Of a stretch of DNA of 64,000 nucleotides, positions 1 through 12,059 are shown piece by piece (positions within the stretch are counted from its first letter, which is position 1; every line of letters starts with the position of its first letter). The stretch spans positions 175,107-239,106 of the forward strand of contig QKWP01000031.1 of the NCBI GenBank assembly GCA_003550325.1, read 5' to 3'. The notes under the pieces were generated by a model that was given only the letters and a program-made list of their open reading frames with translations, had not been told where the DNA came from and did no database searches. A program made the position numbers and the translations under genes. Source of the stretch: Gigaspora rosea (lineage: Eukaryota; Glomeromycota; Glomeromycetes; Diversisporales; Gigasporaceae).

Positions 1-1469
1 CATAACTTTTGGTTAATTACTAAAATACTAGAAATTCACATATCAATATTATATAATAATTCACCTGTATTAAACCATTTCCATAGGAACCAAGTTCATA
101 TACACCAGTTTTTGAAGATTTATTAAAAACATTACTCCAATTAGTAGAATCAGCTCCTGATAATCTTACTAATCCAACTATCGAAATGATAAGTAAGGAA
201 ATAACCTTAATCAAGGCTAGCCCTTGATTCATAATGTCCGATATTATTGTAGAGTATACGTGATATATAGTGATAAATAGTAAAATTAAAACCGAAACAA
301 TCACGGCCCTATAATTTCAAAAATATATCTTTATGTTAATAAATTAAAATTACACGCCTGCTTATTATTGGATTTGCACACTTAGCAGCAAACACAAATT
401 AGACAAATAATTTCTCTGAAATTATATTGTTACTATTGTTACAATGTTTATCCTATGTGAGGCTCCAAATCCTCTGAAAAAGATCTAATTTCTTAATAAA
501 TGTTTGAGACTTTTATAAGCTCTCTGATATCATATAAAGTAGTGTAGTAATTACAATGCATATTTCATCAATTCATCGGAACTGACTGCGCTTGCATGTG
601 GCAGGTTTCACAGAACTATGTTCTAATTGAGTGTACAAAGCCAATAATAATAAAATCAAAAAATTTGCTTACATGTAATCAAAATCATATTTAAAATATC
701 CTCGAAATACGTAGAGTAGATATTGAGCGCTACTATAAGAGTCGGCTACCATGGCCCAAGGCAATATTATACTATTATAAGCAATTGAATCAAATTATTA
801 TTCATATGCACTTACTACATGAATAGTACAATAATTTAGAGAGCAATCATACAAAATTACAACGAAGCTAAACACATGTCCAAAATTTTTCCTTCTTGGG
901 AACGCATCAGTAATGTATTTTTGTTCACCTATTCCTCTTAGTAATGACCTAATTCCCAACTATAAATGAATAAAATCAAACAGTTATAATTTTATCAGGT
1001 ACTATAGAATCAAGGAATTTCAATTGGTAATTCGCTATTCGTCATTTTTATATCACCTCAATGTAGATTGAACTGCCTAAAAGACTAATGATACCACAAA
1101 TAACAAAAAGCACTAAAGCAATTCCTGGTGACTGCACGAGTATCCAAATCCGATCCGGGTTAAAAATTCCTATTTATGATAATAATAGAAATAAATTTTC
1201 GATTAAATTGTCGTTGGCAAATTTGCCAATCCCATCAATGGAATAATGCGCAGAGCGTCATTACGCAAAAATACGGTAGAAATAAAATTCAAAAAACAAA
1301 CCTGCTCCTATAATTTATGACAAAGATATTTGAAAGATCAAAGGTTGTAATCTCTTCAATGTCATATAAAATTAGTTAGAGTATGATATGCCTTACCAAT
1401 AATTCTATTAATATTATACCCAACTCCGTATAATATTCCTAAAATATTTAGACGATTGACCATTTTCAT
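1..1469 (-). CDS. Amino-acid permease, LAT/APC family (5' part; 3' end outside window)
   Basis: Encodes the first 226 residues of a membrane amino-acid transporter. I assembled seven exons by eye: 1397-1469, 1302-1307, 1057-1169, 853-959, 673-771, 555-590 and 65-308. All intron phases agree and all introns are GT-AG. The start is the first ATG (1467-1469), giving MKMVNRLNILGILYGVGYN; a second ATG lies two codons on. Visible family marks are the unwound-helix motif IIGAGIF in helix 1, a second hydrophobic helix ending in SIYIE, the loop LLRGIGEQKYITDAFPRRKN, and three further hydrophobic stretches ending in ISIVGLVRL. Family members have about 450-550 residues and 12 helices, so roughly half is missing. 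The last visible exon ends at a donor (GTGAAT) whose acceptor lies beyond base 1. The 6-nt exon 2 is unusual; without it the frame holds but the motif becomes IIGIF. No frame break is seen. Substrate cannot be told. Confidence 0.85.
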
Positions 1470-3279
1470 TTAACTTTCTTTTATGATCTCAATGATCTCA
1501 ATGCAAAAGAAATAGAAATTATTAAGTGTTCGATACATTTAAATTTAATTTTATGCATAAGAAAAATTAAGTTCGCATTTTATGCATAGCACGTGTGTCA
1601 CGTGGTTGTATTTTTTGATCGAAATAACAATCTGACCAAAATTTTGGATCTTTTAATAGATGGTGTAATATCAATTGCTCAATCTGTAAAAGAGTAATTT
1701 CTTTAAACAGCAAACTTTAATCTTTACTAAATATGGTAACTTTTATAAGATCAAGAATCCTAATTTACTTTCTTTATTTATATATTGCAGTATAATGCAT
1801 TAATCGTATAACATTCTATATTTAGTTATTTAACAAGGAGGAAAAACTCCTTGTGCTACATTTAATGCTTTTGTAATAACTTTAATTGCTACTGAAAATA
1901 AAATGATAAAGATTAGAATTATTCTGGTCATAGGAAGTCATCCAAGATTATCTTAATTAAGGGTTGAAACCGATAAGATACAAGCAATGTTGGTCACAAA
2001 CTTCGGAATTTCGAGCGCTAATTGATCGAATTCGAAAGTTCATTGAATTATTTAAAATATAAAAAAGTATATATTTAAGTATTTAGTGTAACAAAATTTT
2101 TATCATTTTTTTTTTTTTTTAGAGAACGCCTATTTCTACCATGGAAATTTGCTATTTCACCATATCGATACACTACTTAAAGCTAATATAAATATGGCAA
2201 GCGTTGTATTATAAATTACGGGCAATGGCGAAAATAGCAAAATTTCATTGTGAAAATAGGCTTGCCTTTTCTTTATTTACAATAAACCAAAAAATTTCTC
2301 ATTATCAAATAAATAATGACGGAATTGAAAATTCATTAATTTTGATCGATAATCAAATAATTATCATTCATCGATTCCATTACTTATCATGTTAGCCAAA
2401 TAAATTATTAACACAGTAAATTGTTAACGTTAAAAGGTTAGAAAATTTTAGACGATTCCGATTTTTAATGTACCACATATACATTTGAATTGATAAAAAA
2501 TTTTCTTGTGTTATTATATAAATTGTATTTTCTTTATTATAATTTTGCATTTTCTTTTTTTATTGATGATTCCTAAATAGGTGATCAATTTGAACCAAAA
2601 CGTCAACTTAATAGCATAATTAATTTAATCGATTTATATATGGTAAAAATGGAAAAATAAATATAATCATAACTTGGTCTAATTCTTCTGATAACTAATA
2701 ATAAATCGTATTTATGCAGTCCTGTGCAAAATTATTCATAATGTTATACATATGACATATGCGTCGTCAAAATCAAACGCGCGAAAACTATTTTCATTTT
2801 TCATTGGCGACTTCAATTTAACATTTAGTAAATTGAATTGACTCATTGTGCAACTTATGTCGGATATAATTTTTTGCAGACCTTGCAAATCGTCATTGGC
2901 TAACTGAAGGCATTCACAAGCGTCTTAAGGCGTTCGCGAGCACTTTTCTCAATGATCCAATAAAGAAATGTTTATCCAGCTTGATTTGATAGACCAATCA
3001 ATTTTAGTTGAGTCCATTGAATAAGTTGCTTGAGAAATCTAAATCATTGAATTGAAATAGTTTTGGAAATAAATTTAATTGTTCGAAACGCAACTATCGC
3101 ATAATCATGCGATGTCACACAGCATAATCAACCAATCAATTCAGGTTTGGAAAATATTTTAACCAACCACTCAAGTCACACTTCAATTACCTCTCTTAAG
3201 CTCGAAGTAACTAAATCAACGTAAGGATTGCAAACAATTGACAACAAATATCATATTTATGCTTAAGTAATAATATATT
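1470..3279. other. Intergenic, no gene seen
   Basis: AT-rich sequence upstream of the permease. It should hold the permease promoter, but I see no convincing regulatory motif. A T run lies near 2108-2120. The short open frames here have no recognisable protein features and low-complexity composition. Confidence 0.5.
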
Positions 3280-3425
3280 GTATACTGTAGGGATGGTAAA
3301 ATTGGAGGTCATTTCCTTTTTTCAAATTACCTAGGTCATTTCGGACTAAAATTCATAATAAAATTGGGGTCATTTGAGGTCATTTGAAGGCATTTTGAAG
3401 GTCATTTACCATCCCTGGTATACTG
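3280..3425. mobile_element. hAT-like MITE with 8-bp target duplication
   Basis: A 130-bp element at 3288-3417 is flanked by exact direct repeats GTATACTG at 3280-3287 and 3418-3425. The ends are inverted: TAGGGATGGTAAA on the left, and CAGGGATGGTAAA when the right end is reverse-complemented. Terminal TAGGG/CAGGG plus an 8-bp duplication is the hAT superfamily pattern. The interior carries several copies of GGTCATTT. It is too short to encode a transposase, so it must have moved with help from elsewhere. Confidence 0.85.
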
Positions 3426-4001
3426 TGTCTACATGTTGAAGAAGATTTGTTATAATTGCAGCTATTAAAGGGGCAATCGTTGAATGTTATGGAATACATA
3501 TCAGATATAATCATTTATAAATTTGTAATTAAATAAATAATTAGATCAGTAAAATTTTAATCATGCATGAAGATATGATTTCATCAATTGTTGGGTTTGA
3601 AATAACTGTTAATTCTAGCAAGATACTAGATATTTATGCGTTCTAGTAATGTTATAAATTAAAAATCAATATATAAATTTTGAAAAAATACATTTTTTTA
3701 TCATGCTTACATTAAAAAATAATGATCACAAATAAAATTTTATCAATTAGATAAAAATTATTCGTATTCACAAATATGAACACAAAAGAAAAATATTACG
3801 ATTTTTTTTAAAAAAATTTATGTTCACTATGAGCATATGATGTTTTTGGGCAGGGACACGGAAAAATTTGGATTCAAAGTTACCCAAATGTTTTAGGGAT
3901 TCGGCGTTCACATGATGTTAAGCCAATCTATAAATTTTCTAATAAACATCAGATTCTTAAGTATATAATCACTTGCACAAATTTTAGAAATATAGCCTAA
4001 C

Positions 4002-4490
4002 CTCTATATAGTCACACTTTCGGGATACAAAAAGTGGCTATTATATAAAAATGTAATTAATATAGAGAGAATTCTATATAATCACAATTATAATAAAATT
4101 ATATTAAAAAAATTGTGATTATATAGAAGTTTTAATAAATAAAAATTTTTTAAATTTTGTTTTTTAAATAATTAATTATAATTGCTACATTTAAAGTTAA
4201 AATTTTACTAAGTAAATTGATAATAATGCTCTAAGTAACATTATTAAAGAAACAAAATTATAAATTTTGAGATAATTTTAATAACATTTTATTATTAAAC
4301 TTTTACAGGTTACACTTAGACAAAAAAAATTAAAAAAATTAAAAATTTTTAACTTATAATGAAATTATAAAAATGCATAATAAAATTTATTCAAATTATT
4401 TCAAAATTTTAAATAAATATAATTTTGTATTATGAACAATTTTACTTAAATCAAATTTACTTAATATAATTTTGGTTTTTATATATAGCT
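4002..4490 (+). mobile_element. Degenerate 5' fragment of a pogo/Tigger-like TIR element
   Basis: This stretch matches the left half of the element at 8176-9283: the start ACCTCTATATAGTCACAC, then CGGGATACAAAAAGTGG, then a run of shared AT-rich sequence including AAGTAAATTGATAATAAT. The right end and the terminal CAGTC are missing or degraded. No coding sequence. Confidence 0.6.
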
Positions 4491-4518
4491 ACGATATATG
4501 GGTAGCAATCAATTAATT

Positions 4519-4806
4519 GACAATCACTTCACTGACATAACATTTCAATGACAATTATTCACTGACACATTCATTTTACTGACAGTTTATTTCACCTAAG
4601 CTCATTTCGCTGACAAAGTAATTCTGGTCATTGTCGTTAGGGTCAGGATAGAATTAGGTAGAATTAGGGCTAAAGTTAGGGTGCTTTTTGAAAAAAAAAC
4701 TTGTCAGTGAAATGAACTTCAGTGAAACAAACCATCAGTAAATAAACTTGTCGGTGAGTATTTGTCGGTAAAATGTTATGTCAGTGAAGTTATTGTTGGC
4801 GAAATA
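4519..4806. mobile_element. Fold-back element with CACTGACA-rich arms
   Basis: The left arm (from about 4521, ACTTCACTGACATAACATTT) is the imperfect inverse of the right arm (about 4765-4795, AAAATGTTATGTCAGTGAAG). Both arms are built from short repeats of the type TTCACTGACA or TGTCGGTGA. The centre contains a few TTAGGG-like words. A fragment of the same family lies near 58320-58375. No coding capacity. Confidence 0.6.
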
Positions 4807-4871
4807 TTACAAACCCATGATATATGATTATTTAAATAAAATTTTTTTTAATTTTTTTTAAATAATTATAT

Positions 4872-5229
4872 GGGCCCTCAAAAGTAGAAACCAGGCAATT
4901 TTACAATTTTTTGAAAATTAACCTGTTTAATTGATTAGGTGTAAAATTTAAAGCCCAAACTTTTTTACTTAATAATAAAAGTTTGATTACTTAATAAATT
5001 TTTGTGATACAACAGTTAAAAGCTTTTGATGCTATAATCTAAAATAGATTTATTGAGATTTTAAAAGCAATCTACAGGTCTACAAATCTAATAATCCTGT
5101 TTAAACAGATTTGTTAATCATGATATACTATTTTTAGATTGTTTTAATTTTGTATAACAAAATAGTTTTTGCTGATTTTTTCAAAACATGTGATCTGCCA
5201 AATTGTTTGGTTTTTACTTTTGAGGGCCC
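4872..5229. mobile_element. MITE with GGGCCCTCAAAAGTA inverted ends
   Basis: The first 15 bases, GGGCCCTCAAAAGTA, are a perfect inverse of the last 15, and similarity continues for about 15 more bases with a few mismatches. Flanks are ATAT on both sides, so the duplication is a short AT word (length ambiguous). At 358 bp it is non-autonomous. GGGCC-type ends would fit PIF/Harbinger, but I cannot assign a superfamily with certainty. Confidence 0.7.
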
Positions 5230-5589
5230 ATATGCTGGACTAACTGGTTTGGGAGTTTGGGATGTATCAGAGAAGACTAGTAGAAAGATAGTAGTATATG
5301 CTAGGGTAGAGCAAATCTTACAAGGGCAAAAGTAGGTAATAAAAGTGATTGCAGTATATTTCTGACTACAAGTATAAGCCTCAGTGAATGCAATGAATGC
5401 ACAAGTTACTAAAGTGTAAGTAAATACCTGGTGAAACAGGTATTGCTCTACCAAGTTTCCTGTTAAAAATAAGCTGGATTGTACTTTAGGTTATATTGAA
5501 AGAGTTCTAAGAGAAAATAAGAAATTGATCTGGGGTGTCTGGACTGACTGTATATTTATTACAGATGTTCCAGGTAGAGCTTATATATT

Positions 5590-6595
5590 CTTTATTCAAA
5601 TAATATTTGAATAATTAGAATCAGCATATCTATTCAAATATTTGTTGAATAACTAAATTTACTGAATAATTTGAATAACTATTATTATTCAAATAATAAT
5701 ATTTATTTGAATAATAATATTTATTCAAATAAATAATAATATTTGAATAAATAAATTTATTCTAACAATTATAATTATTCGAATAAATATTTATTCAAAT
5801 AAATATATTTATTTTGTTATTTTAACTTTCAATATCTTATAATTTATATATATACTATAACTAGCTAATTCTACTTCTAACCAGTAAATAAAATTCATGT
5901 GCACAATTTTTTAAATTGGATATGCACATGTGCACAAAGATTTTCTTAATTAACATATAGGTTGTGCACAATTTTATGTAAAAATTTTTCCAATGTGCAC
6001 ATGTGTACAAAAATTTTTTTCCAGATTTTATATACTGTTTCTAACTATTAAGTCAAATTGAATATTATGCCTATAGCTTTTTTTTAGTTTAGTCTAAAAG
6101 ACTCTTCTATTATTTTATTATTAATTGGTTTTAATTAATTTAATGATAATTTTAATAAGCTTATCAATCTATATATAGTAATAACATAGGGTAAGTATAA
6201 AAAACAAAATAGGAAAATTAGTAATAAAGTAGGAGGATCAGAAGTATTATCAATTAATTATTTTAATGAACTTAATTAAAAGTTTGTTAACATTGAAACT
6301 AAATAACTGTATACTACATATTCATTTAAAATATATATTAAATATCATGTACAAAGCATAGATTACAAACTAGTATAGAAAAAAAATTACATTTTGATGA
6401 TTATATTGAATATTATTCAAATATTATAAATTATTCAAATAGGAATTAGTATTCAAATATAATGAATTATTCGAATAAGAATAAATTATTTAAATAATTT
6501 AAAATTATATTGCTCAAATAATTTGAATAAATCAATTATTCGAATATTCATATTATTTATTGAATAATTATTTAAAATATTCAACTCTACTTGAT
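5590..6595. repeat. AT-rich (ATTCAAATA)-type simple repeats
   Basis: Two blocks, 5590-5815 and 6405-6590, consist of interleaved ATTCAAATA and its complement TATTTGAAT. Such a mix can fold into many alternative hairpins. Between them (5895-6015) is a smaller inverted arrangement with GCACATGTGCAC at both ends. No gene is visible. Confidence 0.6.
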
Positions 6596-6639
6596 GATCA
6601 CTTGCGCCAAAATTTCTGTACAAAAATAAAACAAAAAAT

Positions 6640-7645
6640 TTCTTTTAGTAACAGACGAAGCAACTTCATACATCGGTTCGTATAAAGGTTAACACTATTA
6701 AGTGGGACTCCTTTGTATATTCGGCAAGCAAACCAGAAGCGTCAGTTGTACAAGATAACTGGCAGTGGGTGCCCTTGGTACAAAATTCTGGTAGAAGCAA
6801 CTCCCTTCTGTCGACGAAAATACCTTGGTTGGCTAGGCAGTGAACTAAAAGGAAATAAGTTTTTTAATACTATCTTTAAAGGTTTTCTGACACAAGTCCA
6901 AGAGGAAATTTACAAACCCCCGCTACTATATTCTAGCTGAGCTTTTTTTTTACTAGAATTTTGGCAAAAAAGTGGGAAATTCGGCGTACCCCCTCCAAAA
7001 GATCAGCATTGTTGTCCCTATCCTAATCGGGAAGAAGGTATACAAGGTGGTAAACAGGAATGACGCGTGATGAGATGGTGATGCAAAGTTGTTGGCCGGT
7101 TGGGTTTTAATTAAATTCTAGATTTTTCTTTTCGTTTCTCGTTTTGTACGTATAACATATTCATAAGCAGATGTTTATGTAGTGTTATACAATTTTTATT
7201 GTTTAGTGTTTAGACGTATTAGCACCTTCATTTTCTATTTCTTTCATGACTTTTCTCTTTTCTTTTCTTTTTTGTGTGTTTTTCTTCTATAGAGTTTTCT
7301 TTTTGGTCTTGTTTGCTGGGTTTCGTCTAGTAGTTCATTCCCCTGTTTTAAAATTCCCCCTTTCCTTTTTCTTTGTCTTTATGAGAAGCTCATGGATGAA
7401 GTTTTTTTGGAAGGAGTGGATTATGAAGAGGTAACTGGGTACCACGTTATATTCGGAAGATGCGCTCATGACCAAAGATTATGGCCACTTTCATTTAACA
7501 AACATCAGTGCGACAATCCTACTTGGGTACCATTTGTGGCAGCTGGGTTGCGGCCTATTAGTAAACAGATATTTTTTTTGTTGTATTTTTGGACTTCAAA
7601 TAGTATCTAATAAATAGAGCACGATTGTCTAAGGGGAAAAAAAAT
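6640..7645 (+). mobile_element. Dispersed retroelement-like fragment, copy 1
   Basis: About 1 kb is repeated in the same orientation at 49740-50715. Shared blocks include TATATTCGGCAAGCAA, GCGTCAGTTGT, GGTGCCCTTGGTACAA, GATCAGCATTGTTGT and TTTATGAGAAGCTCA, separated by a T/C-rich stretch. Translated pieces such as IRQANQKRQLYKIT are shared by both copies but are broken by stops. Both copies end in an A run (GGGGAAAAAAAA here). A poly(A) end and ragged 5' start suggest the 3' end of a LINE; no reverse transcriptase is included, so this is an inference. Confidence 0.5.
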
Positions 7646-8175
7646 TATTTAAAATATTTTGTTCAAATATTCACTGAATATAAACATTATTCAAATAGCG
7701 AATATGAGTCTGAAGCTCTAGTCCCAGGGAATAATGTTTGAAATTAGTAAAGAGCAAAAGATCAGAGGGTTAAATAAGCAATTCTCATAGTTGGGTTGCA
7801 AGTATGGCAGCTAGTATAGAACCTTTAGGCAGACTACTTAAATTAGATACTAAAAGCATACATGTACTCTTATTCAAGTGTAATTCATGGTATATAAAAT
7901 CAAATAAAATCATATGGCAAAATAGGAACTTTGAATCAGAAAAAAAAAAGTCAAAATTATATTAAGTAAATTGATAATAATAATCTATATAAAGTTGTTT
8001 GGAATACAAATTATATATATTTTAAATTTTTGAAATAATTTAGATAAAAATTTATTAATACACTTCTATAATTTACTGTTAAGTTCAAAATTTTTAATTT
8101 TTTTGTTTTTTTGCCTAAGCGTAACTTGTTAAAGTAAATAATAAAATGTTATTTCAAAATTCTATAATCTATATA

Positions 8176-9283
8176 CAGTCAAACCTCCATATAATCACAC
8201 ACTCGGGATACAAAAAGTGGTGATTATATAGAGATGTGACTAATATAGAGGAATTCTATATAATCACAATTATAATAAAATTGTATATAAAAAAATTGTG
8301 ATTATATAGAAGTTTTAATAAATAAAAATTTTTATTCTTAAATAATCGATTATAATTGCTACATATAAAAGTTAAAATTATCTAAAGTAAATCAATAAAA
8401 ATGATCTATGTAAAGTTGTTCGGGATACAATATTACATATACTCTGAAATTTTGAGATAATTTTGTTAAAATTTTATTGAAAAAATTTAAACAGTGCACC
8501 GGTGCACTTAGTGCACCCCTATAAATTTAGTATAAAGGTTAGGTTGGGTTAGGGTTAGAGTTAGGGTTAGGTTAAATTTAGAGTTAGAGTTAGAGTTAGA
8601 GTTAGGTTTAGGGTTAGGTTTAGGGTTGGGTTTAGGTTAAAATTGCGAGAGGAGCATTTTTGCTTAGTAACACAACAGGGGTTATCCTAGTAAAATTACG
8701 AGATAGCTTAGTAACATAGCAGGGGTTATCTAAGGGGTGCACTAAGTGCACGGTGCACTATATAACAGATTCCAATTTTATTAATACACTTTTATAATTT
8801 ACGATTAAGTTAAAAATTTTTAATTTTTTTAATTTTTTTCGCCTAAACATAAATTGTAAAGTGTAATAATAAAATGTTATCCAAATTATTTGAAATTTCA
8901 GAATTTATGTAATTTTGTCTTCTGAACAACGTCAATTATGGCATTTTTTCAATTTACTTAGTATAATTTTAACTTTTATATGTAGAAAAGATAATTGATT
9001 ATTAAAAAAAACAAATTTAAAAATTTTTAATTGTTAAAAAATAATAATTAATAACTTAAAAAAATATTTATAATAATAAAATAATTAATTCAAAATATTA
9101 TAATAATAATGTAATTATGTAGGAGTAGTTTTATATAGATGGTAAATAAAAAATTGTGATAGTGTTTATAATGCAAATATGCTTATATAGAGGTGAAAAT
9201 CATAGTAAAAAGGGGTAAACTTACAAAAGTAATTATATTGGTTTTGTGACTATATAGAGGGTGACTATAAGGAGGTTTGACTG
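8176..9283. mobile_element. Inner pogo/Tigger-like TIR element
   Basis: The left end CAGTCAAACCTCCATATA matches the inverse of the right end, CAGTCAAACCTCCTTATA, over about 23 bp. TA flanks both sides (8174-8175 and 9284-9285), the Tc1/mariner-pogo target duplication. It is 1108 bp long, about 840 bp once the MITE nested at 8493-8760 is subtracted. No coding frame was found, so it is non-autonomous. Confidence 0.8.
8493..8760 (+). mobile_element. TGCA-palindrome MITE carrying telomere-like repeats (copy A)
   Basis: Ends are inverted repeats of about 28 bp: left AGTGCACCGGTGCACTTAGT then GCACCCCTA, right the near-exact inverse. Each end itself contains small TGCA palindromes. From 8537 to 8637 the interior is a run of TTAGGG-like words (TTAGGG, TTAGAG, TTAGGT) reminiscent of telomere repeat. 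Related copies lie at 25857-26152 and 22681-22957. It is nested in the element at 8176-9283. Confidence 0.7.
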
Positions 9284-9656
9284 TAATTTTGTTTTCTAAA
9301 CAATATTACTTGAGTATTATTATTGATTTACTTAGTACAATTTTAGTTTTCATATATAGCAATTCTAATTAATTATTTAAAAAAAAGCAAAATTTAACAA
9401 TTTTTATTGTTAAAAAATAATAAAATTACTTATAAAAATATTTATAATAATAAAATAATTAATTCCAAATATTTATAATAAGTATAATTATGTAAGGATA
9501 GTTTTATACAGATAGTAAATAAAAAATTGTATAGTAATTATAATACAAATGTGCTTATATAGAGGTAAAATTATAGTAAAAAAAGTTGGTTAATTTGCAA
9601 AAGTAATTATATTGAATTTGTGACTATATAGAGATGACTATTTAGAGGTAAGACTG

Positions 9657-12059
9657 TAATATATACTAAAATTCTATAAAATTTTATCTAATTTTGATAA
9701 TAAATAAATTTGTAACATATATTTTTTAAATTATTCTTACATTTATATAAACATTTTAGTAGTACACATTTGATTTAGATTTGTATATATTTTTATCTGT
9801 TATATTGGAAAAAATTTAAGAAAAAAGTAAAAAAAAAAATAAATAAATGAATCCAATTAAATTAATTCTTTATATATTTTACTATAACTTTCTTTTTTTT
9901 ATATTCCTGCTAGCATAATCACTGTCAGAACGTATATAGCATCAATTTTATTAACTCATTTTAATTAATAGGGCCTTTCTTAATTGTGAGGTCCTCTAAT
10001 ATGTCAAAGAACTACATTCATTATTACTATTATAGTATTGTGGTCTTTCTAATTGCTTACAACAAATTAACTAGTAATGTTCTAATTTATTTAGAATTTT
10101 GCTAAAGGTATTCCAAATTCAACCAGAATTTTGCCAAAGGTATCCAAATTTTAACAGGACCTTGGACATCTCTCATATAGGTCATAACTGATCTGCATGA
10201 ATTTAGATGTTTTTGCTACTTCAAAAATCAAGTAAATTTGCTAAAAGTTAGATTATTACATATAAATTTTATAGTAATTTGCTAAAAACTAAATTATAAT
10301 ATCTAGTATTGAGTAAATTAATATAGTGCAAATTTTTAAAACTGTAATTAAAAAAACCTGCACAAATTTGCGACCCTGCCAATGGCTGTTAAAGAATTTA
10401 TTAATTACTAAAAACAAATAATAGTAAATTACTATATGCTCATCTAAATATTAAATGCTAGCTAAATTTTCATATATTAAAAAAATATTTTCGAATATTC
10501 ATATATTTTAATAATGTAATTTATTACAAATACATAATATTGATCAATTATAAATTTCATAAAAATAATAAAAAATAATATATTTTATTTAACTTTAGAA
10601 ACACTATACAAACACTATAAAGATATCAAATAAATGCTATAAAGATACTATTACACTTATCACGAACATTAGACATAGCTTGACTCCCAAATTCAGTAAA
10701 TTCATACCAACAACAAGCATATTTAGTAACGTAAGACACAATGGCCACCTATTTTGAGCCTAAAAAGAATTAATATAACACGAACACAATATGATAATAA
10801 AAAAATGAATACATAACTGTATGCTCCAAGACTGTGCAATACCAATGGCAGTAAAACTTCAGGCAAACATCCTAGCATGAAAGAACCCAGAATGAACAAC
10901 AATAGTGACAAAAGAGGCTCGACACCAGCAACAAAAAAATGCCAGATGACAAATAAATAATTAAGAACACCAAAATGGATGATACAGATGATGAAATAGA
11001 CTCTAAATTGAACACAACAACACCAATGACAAAAAAAAAGTATATTGAGTGATACCAATAGCTATACCAACTATGAAAAAACACTGATATAAATGACAAC
11101 AACGACGAAGGAAGGAAAAGGAAGGAAAAAAATGAAAAATATTGATTAGTTAGTAAAAAAAATCAAAAATACGATAAAAAAGGTTTATGCTTATCTGTTA
11201 TCTTGTGTAACTGAGAATAATTATTGTAATGCTATTTTAAAATTATTAAATAAAAAAAAATAAATTATAAAAAAATAAATTATGATAAAAAAATAAATTA
11301 TATAATAAAAAAATAAATAAAAAAATAAAAATTAAATTATTAATAATTAAAAAAAATAACTGAAAATAAAAAAAATAGTTATTCAAAACATTATAAAATT
11401 ATCATTGGTCACAAGTGTCTATTACATTTTTACCAATCATTTTGCACATGTGAAAATGAGATGGTATAAATGGTCAACAATCACACATCATGAGAAATTA
11501 ATATTGAATGATATAAATTGTTAATATGCTCTAACTGATTTTTGGTAATGCTAATCAAATTTGGCAAGTATGATCAAATCTTATACCATGGCGGCTCTAA
11601 AATTAGTATTCCAGGAACAGGATTTATGTATGAAAATTATTTTACATTATTCTGGTGATCATTCGTATGATTGTAAATTAAATTAATTATGCATGAATAA
11701 TGTCGTAATTTGTGTGAATTTGAAATAAAAACATAAGAATAATTATAATAAACAATAATAAACAATAATTAGCACTGCTTAATAATAATAATAATGAGAA
11801 TAAAAAAAAATTCAATTACACTTTGCCATTTTTGATTTGCTATATCCAAAAATTGTAATCAGGCCGTGGGAAACTTTATTAAAATCTGTAATTATTGCGA
11901 CATTAGATCATTTGCATGTTAATGTCATAATAAATTCGTAATTTGTCTATTACTATGAATTAATAATCAGTAATTATTGATTATTTTTTTAAAAATCGAC
12001 TTTCGTTCATTACGTACACTTTGTATCTTTCAAATCTAGAAAATTGTTTTCGCTCTTAT
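9657..12059. other. AT-rich gene-free DNA with one dispersed repeat
   Basis: No credible gene. A block at about 10090-10200 (GGACATCTCTCATATAGGTC) is the inverse of blocks at 16485-16610 and 46614-46645. The open frames near 10.7-11.1 kb have cysteine, phenylalanine and leucine-rich translations typical of AT-rich noise. 11230-11390 is nearly pure A/T. Confidence 0.5.

Larger units (their letters stand above)
7950..9656. mobile_element. Outer pogo/Tigger-like element, split by a second copy of its own family
   Basis: The left part (7950-8175) and right part (9284-9656) are homologous to internal left and right portions of the element nested between them. The right end reads GAGGTAAGACTG followed by TA, a degenerate form of the family terminus. 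The left terminus is missing. The nested copy sits at a TA dinucleotide, as expected for this class. No transposase reading frame remains. Confidence 0.6.

Noticed and set aside
361..480. A further permease exon (frames FVFAAKCANPIISRR or EIICLICVCC)
   Set aside because: Phases do not fit, and direct splicing of 555 to 308 restores a continuous permease reading frame.
8537..8637. Internal telomere or chromosome end
   Set aside because: The TTAGGG-like run is short, degenerate and enclosed by MITE inverted repeats, with ordinary sequence on both sides.
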